Shown: positions 15,325 through 24,382, counted from the stretch's first letter. The stretch is DNA of 64,000 nucleotides from Robiginitalea biformata HTCC2501 (GCF_000024125.1 NC_013222.1:1116001-1180000), one strand, 5' to 3'. Program-made: numbers and translations. Notes: a model not told the origin generated them from the sequence alone.

Positions 15325-18300
15325 TTAAAACCCAAATCCAAAACCCACCTGGAAGAAATTCCCTTCCCGGGAGTTAAAATATCCGATGTTGAATGCCAGG
15401 TAATTGAAACCGCTGATCCAGAAGCCCCCGCCCCGGCTTGTGTGCCATACGCCGGATGATTCCCCGGGGTTCCAGACGCGGCCGTAATCGAATCCGCCAT
15501 ACAGCCCCACGGTTACGGGTGCCACCAGGGTGACATATCGCTTGATCCGCCATCGCAGGTCGGTGCTCTGGTAGAAATACGTCCTGCCCGTGAATCGTTG
15601 GTCCCGGTACCCCCTCAATCCGTTGTCCCCACCCAGGGCAGGGGCCTGGTAGAAGAAATAATCGCCCCCGAAGTTCGTGCGAACCTCCGCAGTGGTACCC
15701 AGCACCAGGTCGCCGGAGGGGATTACTTTATGGGAAAGCGACAAGCGGCTTTGCAAGTAGCCAAAATGCCTTTCGGCATCCCGGAGGTTCCATTGATACC
15801 CGGCCGATAACCCGATGTAAATGGCTTTTGTGGGGAAATCGTCCACATCGTCCGCATGGTAGCTGAGCTCGGTTTCGGCCCCCGCGTAATGCTGGCGCGT
15901 GAAGACATCCGGGTCCAGGTTTTCAGGGGTAAAGAACCGGTCTTCGAGTTCCTGGGCCTTATGGGTTTCGTACACGGCCCGGATCTTCAGCGTATGGTAG
16001 GCGAGGCCGGCACTTGCACGGGCAGACTGGACGCGGGCGCGATAATAATCGATGTCCAGGTCGTCCTCCAGGTTCACGGTTTCATTGCCGATCCCGAAAA
16101 AGTTCCGGACAAAGCGGTTGGAGGCGTAATAGGCTTCCGTCTCAAAGTTCCACCCCGGCAGGGCATTGGCATACACCCCGGAATAGGAAGCTTCGAGCGC
16201 TCCGAAATTAAAAAAGTACTTGGCGCCAAATCGGTGCTGCTGCCGGAAGTCCTCCCCGTTGAAGCCTTTATACGTATAGGTGTCTGTGGCACCGATGGCC
16301 AGGCCGTCGTCTACCCGAAACCCGAGGAAGGGGACCAGTTTGTTGAAACTCGGCTCGTAATAGCGCCAGTGATAGGTGTTCGTGGAATAGATGTTCGTAT
16401 ACTGGTGGCGGGGTTCCCGGTTGGAGAATTCGGTCTTCTCGTATTCCCAGTCGTAGACCTTCAGGCGTGAATCATTCCCGATTTCGAACCGGTCTTCCCC
16501 GTACCCCCCGATCAGGCGGATGAATGTCCTTCCTGTACCCGGGCCGGTGACGCGGAAGATATCGTCATCCCCCAGGCCGTAAATCCAGAGTTCCCGCGTT
16601 TCCGCAGCCTCCAGGGTACGGTCCAGCATCACCGTATTCGGCTCGTCAGTCAGGTTGCGGCGGATTACCACCCGCGTATTGCCTTCGGGCAGTCGCTCTA
16701 TCTCGATAATATCGTCTTTTTCGGTGCCGCGGAGGATTACGCGTCGATCCAGGGATTCCCCATAGGCCAGAGCCGCCTGATGCAGGTTTTTCAGTCGCAC
16801 TTTCAGGTCGTTGCGGATGGATGCGGCCGTGCTGTCCTGCACCTCCTGCGGCAACCTTTCAAAGGCGGCATCTATTTCCGCGTCCCCGAGGTGCTCCTGG
16901 ATATACCGGGCTTCGGCCACCCAGTCTTCTTGTCGCATATCGGGGAGCAATACCTTATCCAGGCGCCCGCCGGAGGTATTCAGCCATTTCAGGTTTCCGT
17001 ATTCCGGGCCAAAGGACTGGAAGCGCCGGCTTCCCGGGGCAAACCACTGGATTACCGGGAGGGCTGTCCCGTCAAACTTCGGGAACGCATTGTCGCGGTC
17101 CCTGGGGACCGGCATAAACTCCACGGAACCGTCGGGCTTTTCGTATTCCACCCAGCGCCACTGGTCCTGGTGCCGGTCCCAGTCGCCTATGAGCATGTCA
17201 AAAAGCCTGGCCCGGACATAGGCCCGTTGGTCCAGGGTGTAGGACTCATCGCTCCGCAGGAGCTCCAGCATGTCCGTCGTGCTCTCAAAGTCCTTGATCT
17301 CGCCCTTCTCGTCGATGGTGCGGCGGTACCCTTTGTAATTCAGCTGCTCGTCCGATGGGCGTTCCTCGATAAAGTAAAGTTCGTCGCCGAACTCCGCATT
17401 CAGTTCGCCCAGGGCTTCCTGTTTGGGGATGTAGTACAGGCTGGGGCTGGAGTGGTTGACCCCGATACTCCTTGCCAGCGGGCTGATAACCAGTTGCATG
17501 TAGGGATGGGCCGTGGTAAAAAAATCGCTTACCACCTCGTGTGCCAGCGTCTCCTTGTAGTCGTCCGGGACGTAAGCCACCCCGGGGACCTTGAAGGCCA
17601 GGAATTTCAGGGCGTCCTTGCGGAGGGAGCGCATGGCGTATTGTCTGCCCTGGGCATCTTCCAGGCGGATGGAATACGACTGGTGGCCGCCCCCTTTCTG
17701 GGTGACCTTCAGCCCCCCGTAAAGCGTATCGAGGGAGGCCACCGGCGCCGTGACTTTCTCCCCGAAATACTCCCGGTAGCGATCCCCCCACAGGAAGGTG
17801 TAGAAACCGTTCTTCCGGTATTGCTCCGGATCGTCCAGTACCCTGGAGGCCACTTCCGCCTCGGCGGGCATTTCATACGGTCCGCCGGATTCGGGTTCCG
17901 GCAGGGCCGGCAGCAGTTCATAGGACACTTCCTGCCCCCCTTCCGGGAAAAACCGGACCGAAACGGACCCGTCCGGATAGGTGTCCAGCCGGGAAAATCC
18001 CCGGGAACCGTTTGTATAGATACCCTCGTATTCCAGGGATCCCCCAACGGTTGCCAGGGTTTCTTTTGACCGGTGGGTTGCCGTGGCCCGGCCCAGGGAA
18101 CCGCTGATAATCTGGTGGATGGACTCCGACCTCAGGTACTGCAGGCTCTCCTCATGGGCGGATACGACGACGGCCCGGTCGGATTTCTGCGCCAGGGCCG
18201 AGACGAGGATACGCAGGTAGTTGTATCGGCGGGAGATCAGGCGGTCGGGCGAAAAGGCGCCCAGGTCGGCAGTGGCGTGGATCATCGTTCCAATAACCGG

Positions 18301-19062
18301 GGCGGGTCGCATATGGCTCCCAAGGGTTTCTTTCCCGGCGTATTTCCCGTTGCTGAAGAGTGGGTGGTGCATGGCGATAATGAGGTTTTTTCCCTGGGCA
18401 TCGTTGATATACCCGTCCAGCTCCTCAGCAAAGCGCTTCCGGGTATCCATCACGACGCACGCTTCATTGATGTGTTCCACCCGCGACCAATTCGAGATAA
18501 ACCATTTGGAATCCACCAGGATGATCGCCAGGCGGTCGTTGATATCCCGGTATTCGATGGGGCATTCGCCGACGAGCTGCATCTTGAGGGCAGTATCCCG
18601 CTCTTCCATGTAATCCTCCACCCACTTGCGTTTGCGCGCCGAGAATTCCTTCCATTCGTTATTCCCTGGAATCAGCGTGGTCCGTCCCTGAAACCGGCGG
18701 AGCAAATCCAGTTGCTCGCCCAACAGGGCCGAATCCCGCTCCCGGTTTCCGGGCTCCTCCGAGATCATATCCCCCAAAAGGAGCAATTCGGAATTCGTGC
18801 CGGCAGCTGCCAGTTCGCTTTCCAGGCGGGTGAGGGATTCCGCGGGCTTCTCGGGGTCTGTGTGGCCCCAGCCGCCGGCCAGGAAAAAGGTGTATTCGGG
18901 TGAAGCGGCCGCGGGTCCGGCTGTCGGGACCGATTTTTTGACCTGTGGCTTGTAGGTGGCGCACCCCTGGAACAGGAGGGCTGCGAGGATGGCTCGGGCC
19001 GCCCATTGGACCGGGCGGCAAAGGCCTTGGTGAAATGTTTTGTTCTGGGACATGCGTTGCAT
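15325..19062 (-). CDS. Giant lipoprotein: degenerate phosphoesterase, kinase-like region, outer-membrane barrel
   Basis: This 1,245-residue lipoprotein (lipobox FQGC, C34) is a paralogue of the plus-strand gene at 30263-33991. Residues about 50-340 are calcineurin-like, but metal ligands are lost: the first motif reads GGWG where the paralogue has GDAG, GDN is GDM, GNHD is GNNE, and GHEH is AHEE; MHHP survives. Residues about 410-790 carry KGGGHQSYSIRL and LIGDWDRHQDQWRW (D629-R-H631) with PRDRDNAF, resembling Fam20/HipA-type kinases. The last ~350 residues look like a BamA/TamA-type barrel ending in aromatic VGFGFGF. A second in-frame ATG is at 19053. The phosphoesterase half is probably inactive. 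Confidence 0.85.
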   Translation of the reverse strand: MQRMSQNKTFHQGLCRPVQWAARAILAALLFQGCATYKPQVKKSVPTAGPAAASPEYTFFLAGGWGHTDPEKPAESLTRLESELAAAGTNSELLLLGDMISEEPGNRERDSALLGEQLDLLRRFQGRTTLIPGNNEWKEFSARKRKWVEDYMEERDTALKMQLVGECPIEYRDINDRLAIILVDSKWFISNWSRVEHINEACVVMDTRKRFAEELDGYINDAQGKNLIIAMHHPLFSNGKYAGKETLGSHMRPAPVIGTMIHATADLGAFSPDRLISRRYNYLRILVSALAQKSDRAVVVSAHEESLQYLRSESIHQIISGSLGRATATHRSKETLATVGGSLEYEGIYTNGSRGFSRLDTYPDGSVSVRFFPEGGQEVSYELLPALPEPESGGPYEMPAEAEVASRVLDDPEQYRKNGFYTFLWGDRYREYFGEKVTAPVASLDTLYGGLKVTQKGGGHQSYSIRLEDAQGRQYAMRSLRKDALKFLAFKVPGVAYVPDDYKETLAHEVVSDFFTTAHPYMQLVISPLARSIGVNHSSPSLYYIPKQEALGELNAEFGDELYFIEERPSDEQLNYKGYRRTIDEKGEIKDFESTTDMLELLRSDESYTLDQRAYVRARLFDMLIGDWDRHQDQWRWVEYEKPDGSVEFMPVPRDRDNAFPKFDGTALPVIQWFAPGSRRFQSFGPEYGNLKWLNTSGGRLDKVLLPDMRQEDWVAEARYIQEHLGDAEIDAAFERLPQEVQDSTAASIRNDLKVRLKNLHQAALAYGESLDRRVILRGTEKDDIIEIERLPEGNTRVVIRRNLTDEPNTVMLDRTLEAAETRELWIYGLGDDDIFRVTGPGTGRTFIRLIGGYGEDRFEIGNDSRLKVYDWEYEKTEFSNREPRHQYTNIYSTNTYHWRYYEPSFNKLVPFLGFRVDDGLAIGATDTYTYKGFNGEDFRQQHRFGAKYFFNFGALEASYSGVYANALPGWNFETEAYYASNRFVRNFFGIGNETVNLEDDLDIDYYRARVQSARASAGLAYHTLKIRAVYETHKAQELEDRFFTPENLDPDVFTRQHYAGAETELSYHADDVDDFPTKAIYIGLSAGYQWNLRDAERHFGYLQSRLSLSHKVIPSGDLVLGTTAEVRTNFGGDYFFYQAPALGGDNGLRGYRDQRFTGRTYFYQSTDLRWRIKRYVTLVAPVTVGLYGGFDYGRVWNPGESSGVWHTSRGGGFWISGFNYLAFNIGYFNSREGNFFQVGFGFGF

Positions 19063-19115
19063 TGGGAGCGCGGGGTTTAATTCTCCGTTACGTGTGGCAG
19101 TCGGAAAGGGTTTGA

Positions 19116-19310
19116 CTATTGATCCAGGAATACCCCGGATTTGTACAATGCTGCAATAATAAGTAAAACGGCTACTGCAATGATCATGATTGCCAGTTGC
19201 GTTTTGCTGTTTTTCTGAAAGATGTATCCACGGGTTTCCTTTTCCGGATCCTTGATGAATTCGGTAGATTCTTCTCCTTGCTTTTTATCCATTGATTTTT
19301 TGTTAGTCAT
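19116..19310 (-). CDS. Small single-span membrane protein
   Basis: This 64-residue protein has a charged N-terminal half (MTNKKSMDKKQGEESTEF) and one C-terminal transmembrane helix (LAIMIIAVAVLLIIAALY). I do not recognise a family. The ATG at 19310 is preferred over 19358 because the longer version adds an unlikely Arg/His-rich leader. It lies 53 bases upstream of the giant lipoprotein gene on the same strand, and could be co-expressed. Confidence 0.6.
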   Translation of the reverse strand: MTNKKSMDKKQGEESTEFIKDPEKETRGYIFQKNSKTQLAIMIIAVAVLLIIAALYKSGVFLDQ

Positions 19311-19706
19311 GATCAAAAGATAGGCGAAACGGGTCGGGTGCATGTTCCGGACAGGCATTTTTTTGAGCCTGATCGAGTAGGTGCATCAAATTGTGGCAAG
19401 AGATCCGGCACGTACCGGTAACCGGGATGGGGCGTTCGTGTTTGGTGGACAACCCCTCATTACCCGTCAGTATCCGCGGGTGCGGAAATGCATTAAGCTT
19501 TCTCCCGAATGAGCACATCCGGCGGCATCATTTCAGGTATCTTACACCTAATGGCAGCACACACCTGAAGCGGGTATGGCGTTCCGTTCTGCTACTGGGG
19601 CGCCTATCCAATAAGCTTTGAAGTTTAGTTGGTTAGTTATAAAGATTCCGGTTCGCTGCCAGGCCGGAGTCTTTTTTTTATCCGATCCCTGTTTAATCCG
19701 ATCCCT
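19311..19706. other. Intergenic region, 396 bp
   Basis: No convincing reading frame is present; the short frames at 19391-19621 and 19303-19518 lack family features. The only structure I see is a terminator-like hairpin at 19641-19680 and a TAAGCTTTG sequence at 19612-19620, a one-base-longer variant of the -7 element. A short direct repeat (AATCCGATCCCT type) sits just before the hemerythrin start. Confidence 0.5.
19641..19680 (+). terminator. Intrinsic-terminator-like hairpin in front of the hemerythrin gene
   Basis: An 11-bp stem (AAAGATTCCGG paired with CCGGAGTCTTT, one U-G wobble) has a 12-base loop and is followed by eight T. It points along the plus strand, but no plus-strand gene ends upstream. 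It may end a small RNA or act as an attenuator in the leader of the gene at 19707. Confidence 0.65.
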
Positions 19707-20141
19707 ATGAATATCTATGAAGCAATCCGGCAGGACCACGACCTGCAGCGCAGCCTGTTGGACCAATTACTGGAAACATCCGGAGATACCTCCACGCGCC
19801 GCACCATCTTTGCGAAATTGAAAAAGGAGCTCCAGGTTCATGCAGATGCGGAGGAACGATTTTTCTATGTTCCCCTGATCAAAAAGGACGCTACCCAGGA
19901 AATGGCCCGGCACGGGGTTGCCGAACACCATGAAATTGACGAACTTGTGGAGCGCCTGGAGGAAACCCCCTTCGATTCGCCCGGGTGGCTCACCCTGTGC
20001 AAATCGTTGCAGGAGCAGGTGGAGCACCACCTGGCAGATGAAGAAAAGCAATTTTTCCAGGTCTCCGGGAAAGTCCTGACCGAATCACAAAAGACCGGGT
20101 TGGCTGAGGAGTATTCGACCTACGTGGAAAAGAACCGCTAG
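19707..20141 (+). CDS. Hemerythrin-domain protein
   Basis: This 144-residue four-helix protein has the hemerythrin HHE pattern: IRQDHDLQRSLLDQLL in helix 1, HADAEERFFYVPL, VAEHHEIDELVERL, and VEHHLADEEKQFF in helix 4. These His and acidic residues would hold a di-iron site. Such proteins bind O2 or NO, or help repair Fe-S centres. The ATG at 19707 is chosen because everything before it lies in a terminator-like leader. An MscS channel follows 60 bases later on the same strand. Confidence 0.88.
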   Translation: MNIYEAIRQDHDLQRSLLDQLLETSGDTSTRRTIFAKLKKELQVHADAEERFFYVPLIKKDATQEMARHGVAEHHEIDELVERLEETPFDSPGWLTLCKSLQEQVEHHLADEEKQFFQVSGKVLTESQKTGLAEEYSTYVEKNR

Positions 20142-20201
20142 GCAGTTGCTTCCGGTTGTCCGGCAGGCACGGCACACGAACCAAACCAAACGCACTTCCA
20201 T

Positions 20202-21104
20202 ATGGAAACCAAATTTAGCGAAGCCTGGGGCAAGATGCAGGAGAAGCTCCTGGGATGGGTAGACACCCTCGTCCTGAACCTGCCGAATATCCTGATCGCC
20301 CTGGTGGTCTTCACCATTGCGGTGATTTTTTCAAAATACACCAGCCGGGCCACCTTAAAACTCCTGGATCGCTCCAAACTCCAGGATTCCATGAAAAACC
20401 TGATCTCCCGCCTGGTTTCGGTGGTCGTGATCCTTCTGGGCCTGTTCCTGGTGCTGGGCATCCTGAATCTGAGCCGGGCGCTGAACACCATCCTGGCAGG
20501 TGCCGGGGTGGCCGGCCTTGCAGTGGGTCTCGCCCTGCAGGGGGCCCTGGCAAACACCTATTCCGGTATCGTCCTCTCCTATGTCAAGTATATCAAGTTC
20601 GGCGACTGGATCCACACAAATGACTACGAGGGGGAGGTGGTCAACATCGACCTGCGGTCGGTTACCCTGAGGCAACCCGACAACAACATGGTGTATATCC
20701 CCAATAAGATGGTGGTGGAAAACCCGATTAAAAATTACAGTACCACGGCCCAGTCGCGGGTAATCCTCACCTGCGGGGTCGGGTACAGTTCGGACCTGGA
20801 GCACGTAAGGCAGGTGGTTCGGGACACCCTGGTCAAAACGTTCGACGAGGTGGAGAAAGACGGGGATATCATATTCCTGTATACGGAATTCGGTTCGAGT
20901 TCCATCAATTTTGAAACGCGCTTCTGGATCGATTCCACATCGGCCCTCGAGGTCGCCCGGGCCAGGACCGAGGCGATGATCGCCATCAAGAAAGCCTTCG
21001 ATGCGGAAGGGATCAACATCCCGTTCCCGATCCGGACGCTGGATTTTTCCGGGCCGCTACGGGTGGAACACCATAACGATTCCGGGCCGGCAGAAAAAGA
21101 ATGA
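20202..21104 (+). CDS. Small-conductance mechanosensitive channel (MscS family)
   Basis: This 300-residue protein has about three N-terminal transmembrane segments. The pore helix is Gly/Ala-rich (AGAGVAGLAVGLALQGALANTYSGI), as in MscS TM3, and the beta domain contains FGDWIHTNDYEGEVVNIDLRSVTLRQPDNNMVYIPN. The size matches E. coli MscS. It should open on hypo-osmotic shock to release solutes. The gene is 60 bases downstream of the hemerythrin gene, and may share its transcript. Confidence 0.92.
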   Translation: METKFSEAWGKMQEKLLGWVDTLVLNLPNILIALVVFTIAVIFSKYTSRATLKLLDRSKLQDSMKNLISRLVSVVVILLGLFLVLGILNLSRALNTILAGAGVAGLAVGLALQGALANTYSGIVLSYVKYIKFGDWIHTNDYEGEVVNIDLRSVTLRQPDNNMVYIPNKMVVENPIKNYSTTAQSRVILTCGVGYSSDLEHVRQVVRDTLVKTFDEVEKDGDIIFLYTEFGSSSINFETRFWIDSTSALEVARARTEAMIAIKKAFDAEGINIPFPIRTLDFSGPLRVEHHNDSGPAEKE

Positions 21105-21170
21105 CCCGCCGACGGAATACTCCGGCGACGGGCCACACATCCCTTACCGGGATTCGGTATCAGGGTCGTA

Positions 21171-22208
21171 TCAGGCGGACACCTCGGACAGATTCACCTT
21201 GTTCAGCCTTTTGCTCTTGTATTGCTTGGGGCTGCAATTGTATTTATTCTTAAAGATCTTGCAGAAATAACTCCGGCTGGTGAGGCCAACGGAGTAAACC
21301 ACTTCCGAGATATTCATGTCTGTGGTCCGCAGGAGTTCCTCGGCTTTTTCCACCCGGACGTTCCGCACATAGTCGGAAACCGTTCGCCCGTGCATGAATT
21401 TAAACCCCTCCTGCAGCTTATTCGGGGAGAGGCCGGATTTTTTGCATAGCGATTTGATGGCGTGTTGTACCTCGGGGTAGTTCACGATAAATTCACTCAC
21501 CTGATGAATGAGCTGTAACTCCTGCGAGGTGAGGGAGGTCGTATTCGAACGCTGGTTTACATCCAGGTAGAACTGGGAGATCTGGTTGGCGAGGATCAGG
21601 TTGCAGATCCCTTCAAAACGAAGGAAGGAGGCAATTTCATTGTCAAATTGCTGTTCCTGCAACATCTTAATCTGTTCGCCGATCTTCAGGTTGTAGGCCC
21701 CCATATGCAAAAACTTTTTCCCGTTGCCGAATTGTTCCAGCAAATGCCGGAGTTTCCCTTCCAGGCCGTGGAAATTGTCTTTGAAATGCGATTCGTACCG
21801 CTTTTTGTCGATGCCGATGAGGTTAAAAACAAAACGCTGCCCTTTCTCTACCTTCAGGACCCCTTCGGTTTCCTGGTTGTTGTAGACCACGGCAGTCTGT
21901 AAATTGTCGAGCCTTACAAAATTGCCGGACTCCTGAAGCCGGACGGAACTGCTGCCTTCCAGGCAATATGCAAAATAGAGGATATCCATGTCCGGGGCAT
22001 TCAGGGGGATATGCATGTCTTCTTTCAGCGTGATGTCGTATTCATAGGCGGTCATGCACTTGTTGAAGCAAATGCAGGTCACCGACCCGCTGCCGACCTG
22101 CTGGCCGATATCGAGCTTGAAAAGCCCTTTATTTTGGCTGATTGATCCCAGCAGGTGCTCGTTGAGCGCCCGCAGGTGTTTTTCAGCCCTTTTGATAGTT
22201 AATTCCAT
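21171..22208 (-). CDS. AraC-family transcriptional regulator
   Basis: This 345-residue protein has an N-terminal effector-type region without transmembrane segments and a C-terminal double HTH (about 240-335): AIKSLCKKSGLSPNKLQEGFKFMHG and MNISEVVYSVGLTSRSYFCKIFKNKYNCSPKQY. The ligand is unknown. It is divergent from the SRAP-like gene, with 224 bases between. A 14/15-bp direct repeat there (22286-22321) could be its own operator. Confidence 0.9.
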   Translation of the reverse strand: MELTIKRAEKHLRALNEHLLGSISQNKGLFKLDIGQQVGSGSVTCICFNKCMTAYEYDITLKEDMHIPLNAPDMDILYFAYCLEGSSSVRLQESGNFVRLDNLQTAVVYNNQETEGVLKVEKGQRFVFNLIGIDKKRYESHFKDNFHGLEGKLRHLLEQFGNGKKFLHMGAYNLKIGEQIKMLQEQQFDNEIASFLRFEGICNLILANQISQFYLDVNQRSNTTSLTSQELQLIHQVSEFIVNYPEVQHAIKSLCKKSGLSPNKLQEGFKFMHGRTVSDYVRNVRVEKAEELLRTTDMNISEVVYSVGLTSRSYFCKIFKNKYNCSPKQYKSKRLNKVNLSEVSA

Positions 22209-22285
22209 AGTTTCAAAGTGTTACCCGTTCATTTTAATTCTTGGGGTAGGGTAAATTTATCGCTTCCCCTTCAGTATTCTTAATG

Positions 22286-22321
22286 GTTTTCGGAAATTGT
22301 TTAACAGTTTTGCGGAAATTG
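22286..22321. promoter_or_regulatory. Direct-repeat operator candidate between the AraC and SRAP genes
   Basis: GTTTTCGGAAATTG (22286-22299) is repeated as GTTTTGCGGAAATTG (22307-22321). The repeat period is 21 bp, two helical turns, as expected for two AraC-type monomers on one DNA face. It lies 78 bases upstream of the AraC start and 112 bases upstream of the SRAP start. Confidence 0.45.
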
Positions 22322-22432
22322 GGTCAATCTTAACACAAAATTTAAACGCGGCGGGCGAAACGGACTAACAATCATTTTATTAGGGCAAGTTTCGCTTATA
22401 AATTATCGCGTAATTGCAGTAAAAAGTCCCCG

Positions 22433-23137
22433 ATGTTTTACAGGTTATCGAATATGACGAGACGAGGGAAGATTGAAGAGGAATTCGGTACGCCATTCAA
22501 GTTTCCCGGAATTTACGAACCCCGGCAGGTCATCAACGGTCTCAATGAGGAGACGATTCCGTTGATTACCCAGGACAATACGGAATATATCCAGCACGGT
22601 ATCTGGGGAATATTACCCGACGGATTCCGGGAAGACTGGCAACTTTTCCAGAACAGCCTGAACACCCTGAACCTGGGTCTGGAAACCGTTAACCGGCAGG
22701 ACTGGCTTCGGCAAAGTCTCCTCAGGCGCCGTTGCCTGATCCTGGTGAATGGGTTTTTCACAATGTACCATTACGAGGGGGAACTCTATCCGTATTACGT
22801 CTACTACCGGGACAAAAGGCCGTTTGCCCTGGCAGGCATCTACAGCGTGCTGGACGACGGTTTTCTGACAGCCTCCGTCCTGGTAGGCCCTTCCAACCAG
22901 ATGCTCCGGCAAATCCAGAATCTCGATGCGGGCATGCCGCTGGTCCTGGAGCCCGGGGATCGGGAACACTGGCTGGAGGATATGGATGAGGAAAAGGTGC
23001 ATGACCTGACGGAACACGCCACAAAATCGGATCTGGTAGCACACCCGATTGCCCGGGAACTTTACAACCGGAACATTTGCTACGACAGCATGCTCGAGCC
23101 CGTTTTCTACAAAAATATTCCTATCCCCTTATTCTGA
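22433..23137 (+). CDS. SRAP-fold protein (YedK/HMCES family) lacking catalytic residues
   Basis: This 234-residue protein follows the SRAP layout: MFYRLSN start, YEPRQVINGLNEETIPLIT, GIWGILPDGF, LNTLNLGLET, RRRCLILVNGFF, ALAGIYSVLDDG, and GMPLVLEPGDREHWL. Active SRAP proteins begin Met-Cys and crosslink Cys2 to abasic sites in single-stranded DNA, helped by a Glu in GFYEW and a His before RMP. Here residue 2 is Phe, GFYEW is GFFTM and the His position reads NLDAGMP, so crosslinking chemistry should be lost. DNA binding may remain. The 3' end overlaps the convergent acyltransferase gene by 9 bases. Confidence 0.8.
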   Translation: MFYRLSNMTRRGKIEEEFGTPFKFPGIYEPRQVINGLNEETIPLITQDNTEYIQHGIWGILPDGFREDWQLFQNSLNTLNLGLETVNRQDWLRQSLLRRRCLILVNGFFTMYHYEGELYPYYVYYRDKRPFALAGIYSVLDDGFLTASVLVGPSNQMLRQIQNLDAGMPLVLEPGDREHWLEDMDEEKVHDLTEHATKSDLVAHPIARELYNRNICYDSMLEPVFYKNIPIPLF

Positions 23138-24283
23138 AACCAATCGTCCTGCGGGCTTCTTGCCGGGCTTCCTTGCTTTGAGTCCGAACAATGGATGGAG
23201 TACGCGTAACGGCCGGATCAGGAAGTGATAAATCAGCAGGCTTCCCCCAAAAGTTCCGAGGCTGAGAATCGCGAACTCTGCCGGCAACCCCAGGTTCGTG
23301 TCCATCAGGAAATAGGCGATGCCCACCGTTAGGGTCTGGTGCAGGATGTAAAACGGGTACACGGCCCGGTTGCAATAACGCAGCAGATTACTTGGGCGGT
23401 TCAGGTAAACGGCAGCATAGCCGAAGAGGATAAATATCCAGGTCCAAAGGTTCAGCACCTTGAGCCCCGCTTCGGTGAAGTGGCGCAGCGCGGTATCCGG
23501 GAATTGCCAGAGTACCAGCAGGGCGGCAAAGCTCAAAATGCCTATCAGCAGGTTGCGGCCGCGGTAGCGAATGGCAAAATCCCAAAAGTCTTTTCCGGCG
23601 GCTGTCAGTATAAACCCATAGAAGAACAGCGTCCCGAAGTTCGCCAGGGCAAACCAATCCCCGATAAGCGCATGGGTCACGTTGAAGAATGGCTCCATCA
23701 GGGCTTCATAGATGTAGAGCGGCAGGATGAATACCAGCCAGCCCCAGGGCGAGCGGAGCCGGCGGCGGACCCAGCCGACCAACCGGCCCGGCCGGTCCCG
23801 TAACCTGCGGAATGGCCGGGCGAGGACCAGTGAAAACAACAGGAGGTAAGGGAGGAACCAGAGGTGGTGCCAGCTGATGTTTCCCTCCGGGTAGACCCCG
23901 CTGAAGGCGGGGCCCGCCAGGAATTCCCAGTAGGAGCCCTGGAAAGCGCCGGCGGCAAGGCGTTCGGTATACACCTGCGGGGGCACGATAACCAGCATGC
24001 CGAAAACCAACGGGATGCCCAGCCGCCCCAACCGTTCGAGGGCATAGCGGCCCGGGGTTCGGTAGGAATAGGCGAAGTAGGTCCCCATCCCCGAAATCAC
24101 AAAGAGGATCGGCAACCGCCACTGGTTGACAAAAAGCATGGGCCACCGGAGCTCCGGGTAGATCACGTCATTTTTTAGGTGCCAGCCCCAGGGTACGAAA
24201 AACATGCCCACATGGTAGAAAATCAGGAGGGCAAATACCCCTACCCGCAGCCAGTCCAGGTCGTATCGTCTCGTTGCATTCAT
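23129..24283 (-). CDS. Acyltransferase-3-family membrane protein
   Basis: This 384-residue protein has about ten transmembrane segments. The N-terminal RRYDLDWLRVGVFALLIFYHVGMFFVPW holds the conserved D-x2-R...H of the family, which transfers acetyl or other acyl groups to carbohydrates, lipids or peptidoglycan-related acceptors. NQWRLPILFVISGMGTYFAY is the second conserved block. The acceptor cannot be predicted. It is convergent with the SRAP-like gene and has no evident operon partner. Confidence 0.88.
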   Translation of the reverse strand: MNATRRYDLDWLRVGVFALLIFYHVGMFFVPWGWHLKNDVIYPELRWPMLFVNQWRLPILFVISGMGTYFAYSYRTPGRYALERLGRLGIPLVFGMLVIVPPQVYTERLAAGAFQGSYWEFLAGPAFSGVYPEGNISWHHLWFLPYLLLFSLVLARPFRRLRDRPGRLVGWVRRRLRSPWGWLVFILPLYIYEALMEPFFNVTHALIGDWFALANFGTLFFYGFILTAAGKDFWDFAIRYRGRNLLIGILSFAALLVLWQFPDTALRHFTEAGLKVLNLWTWIFILFGYAAVYLNRPSNLLRYCNRAVYPFYILHQTLTVGIAYFLMDTNLGLPAEFAILSLGTFGGSLLIYHFLIRPLRVLHPLFGLKARKPGKKPAGRLVSE

Positions 24284-24382
24284 CCGTGAGAATTTTCACC
24301 AAAGATGCATACTCCCAGGCATCCGGCCCGGGGATTTTGTCCGGAAAACGTACGGTTTTGTAATTCCGGACAAGGCGGTATG

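Noticed and set aside
19629..19670. tRNA-like pieces (AGTTGGTTAG, GGTTCG)
   Set aside because: They resemble D-arm and T-loop sequences, but no acceptor or anticodon stem forms. The sequence is better explained as a terminator hairpin.
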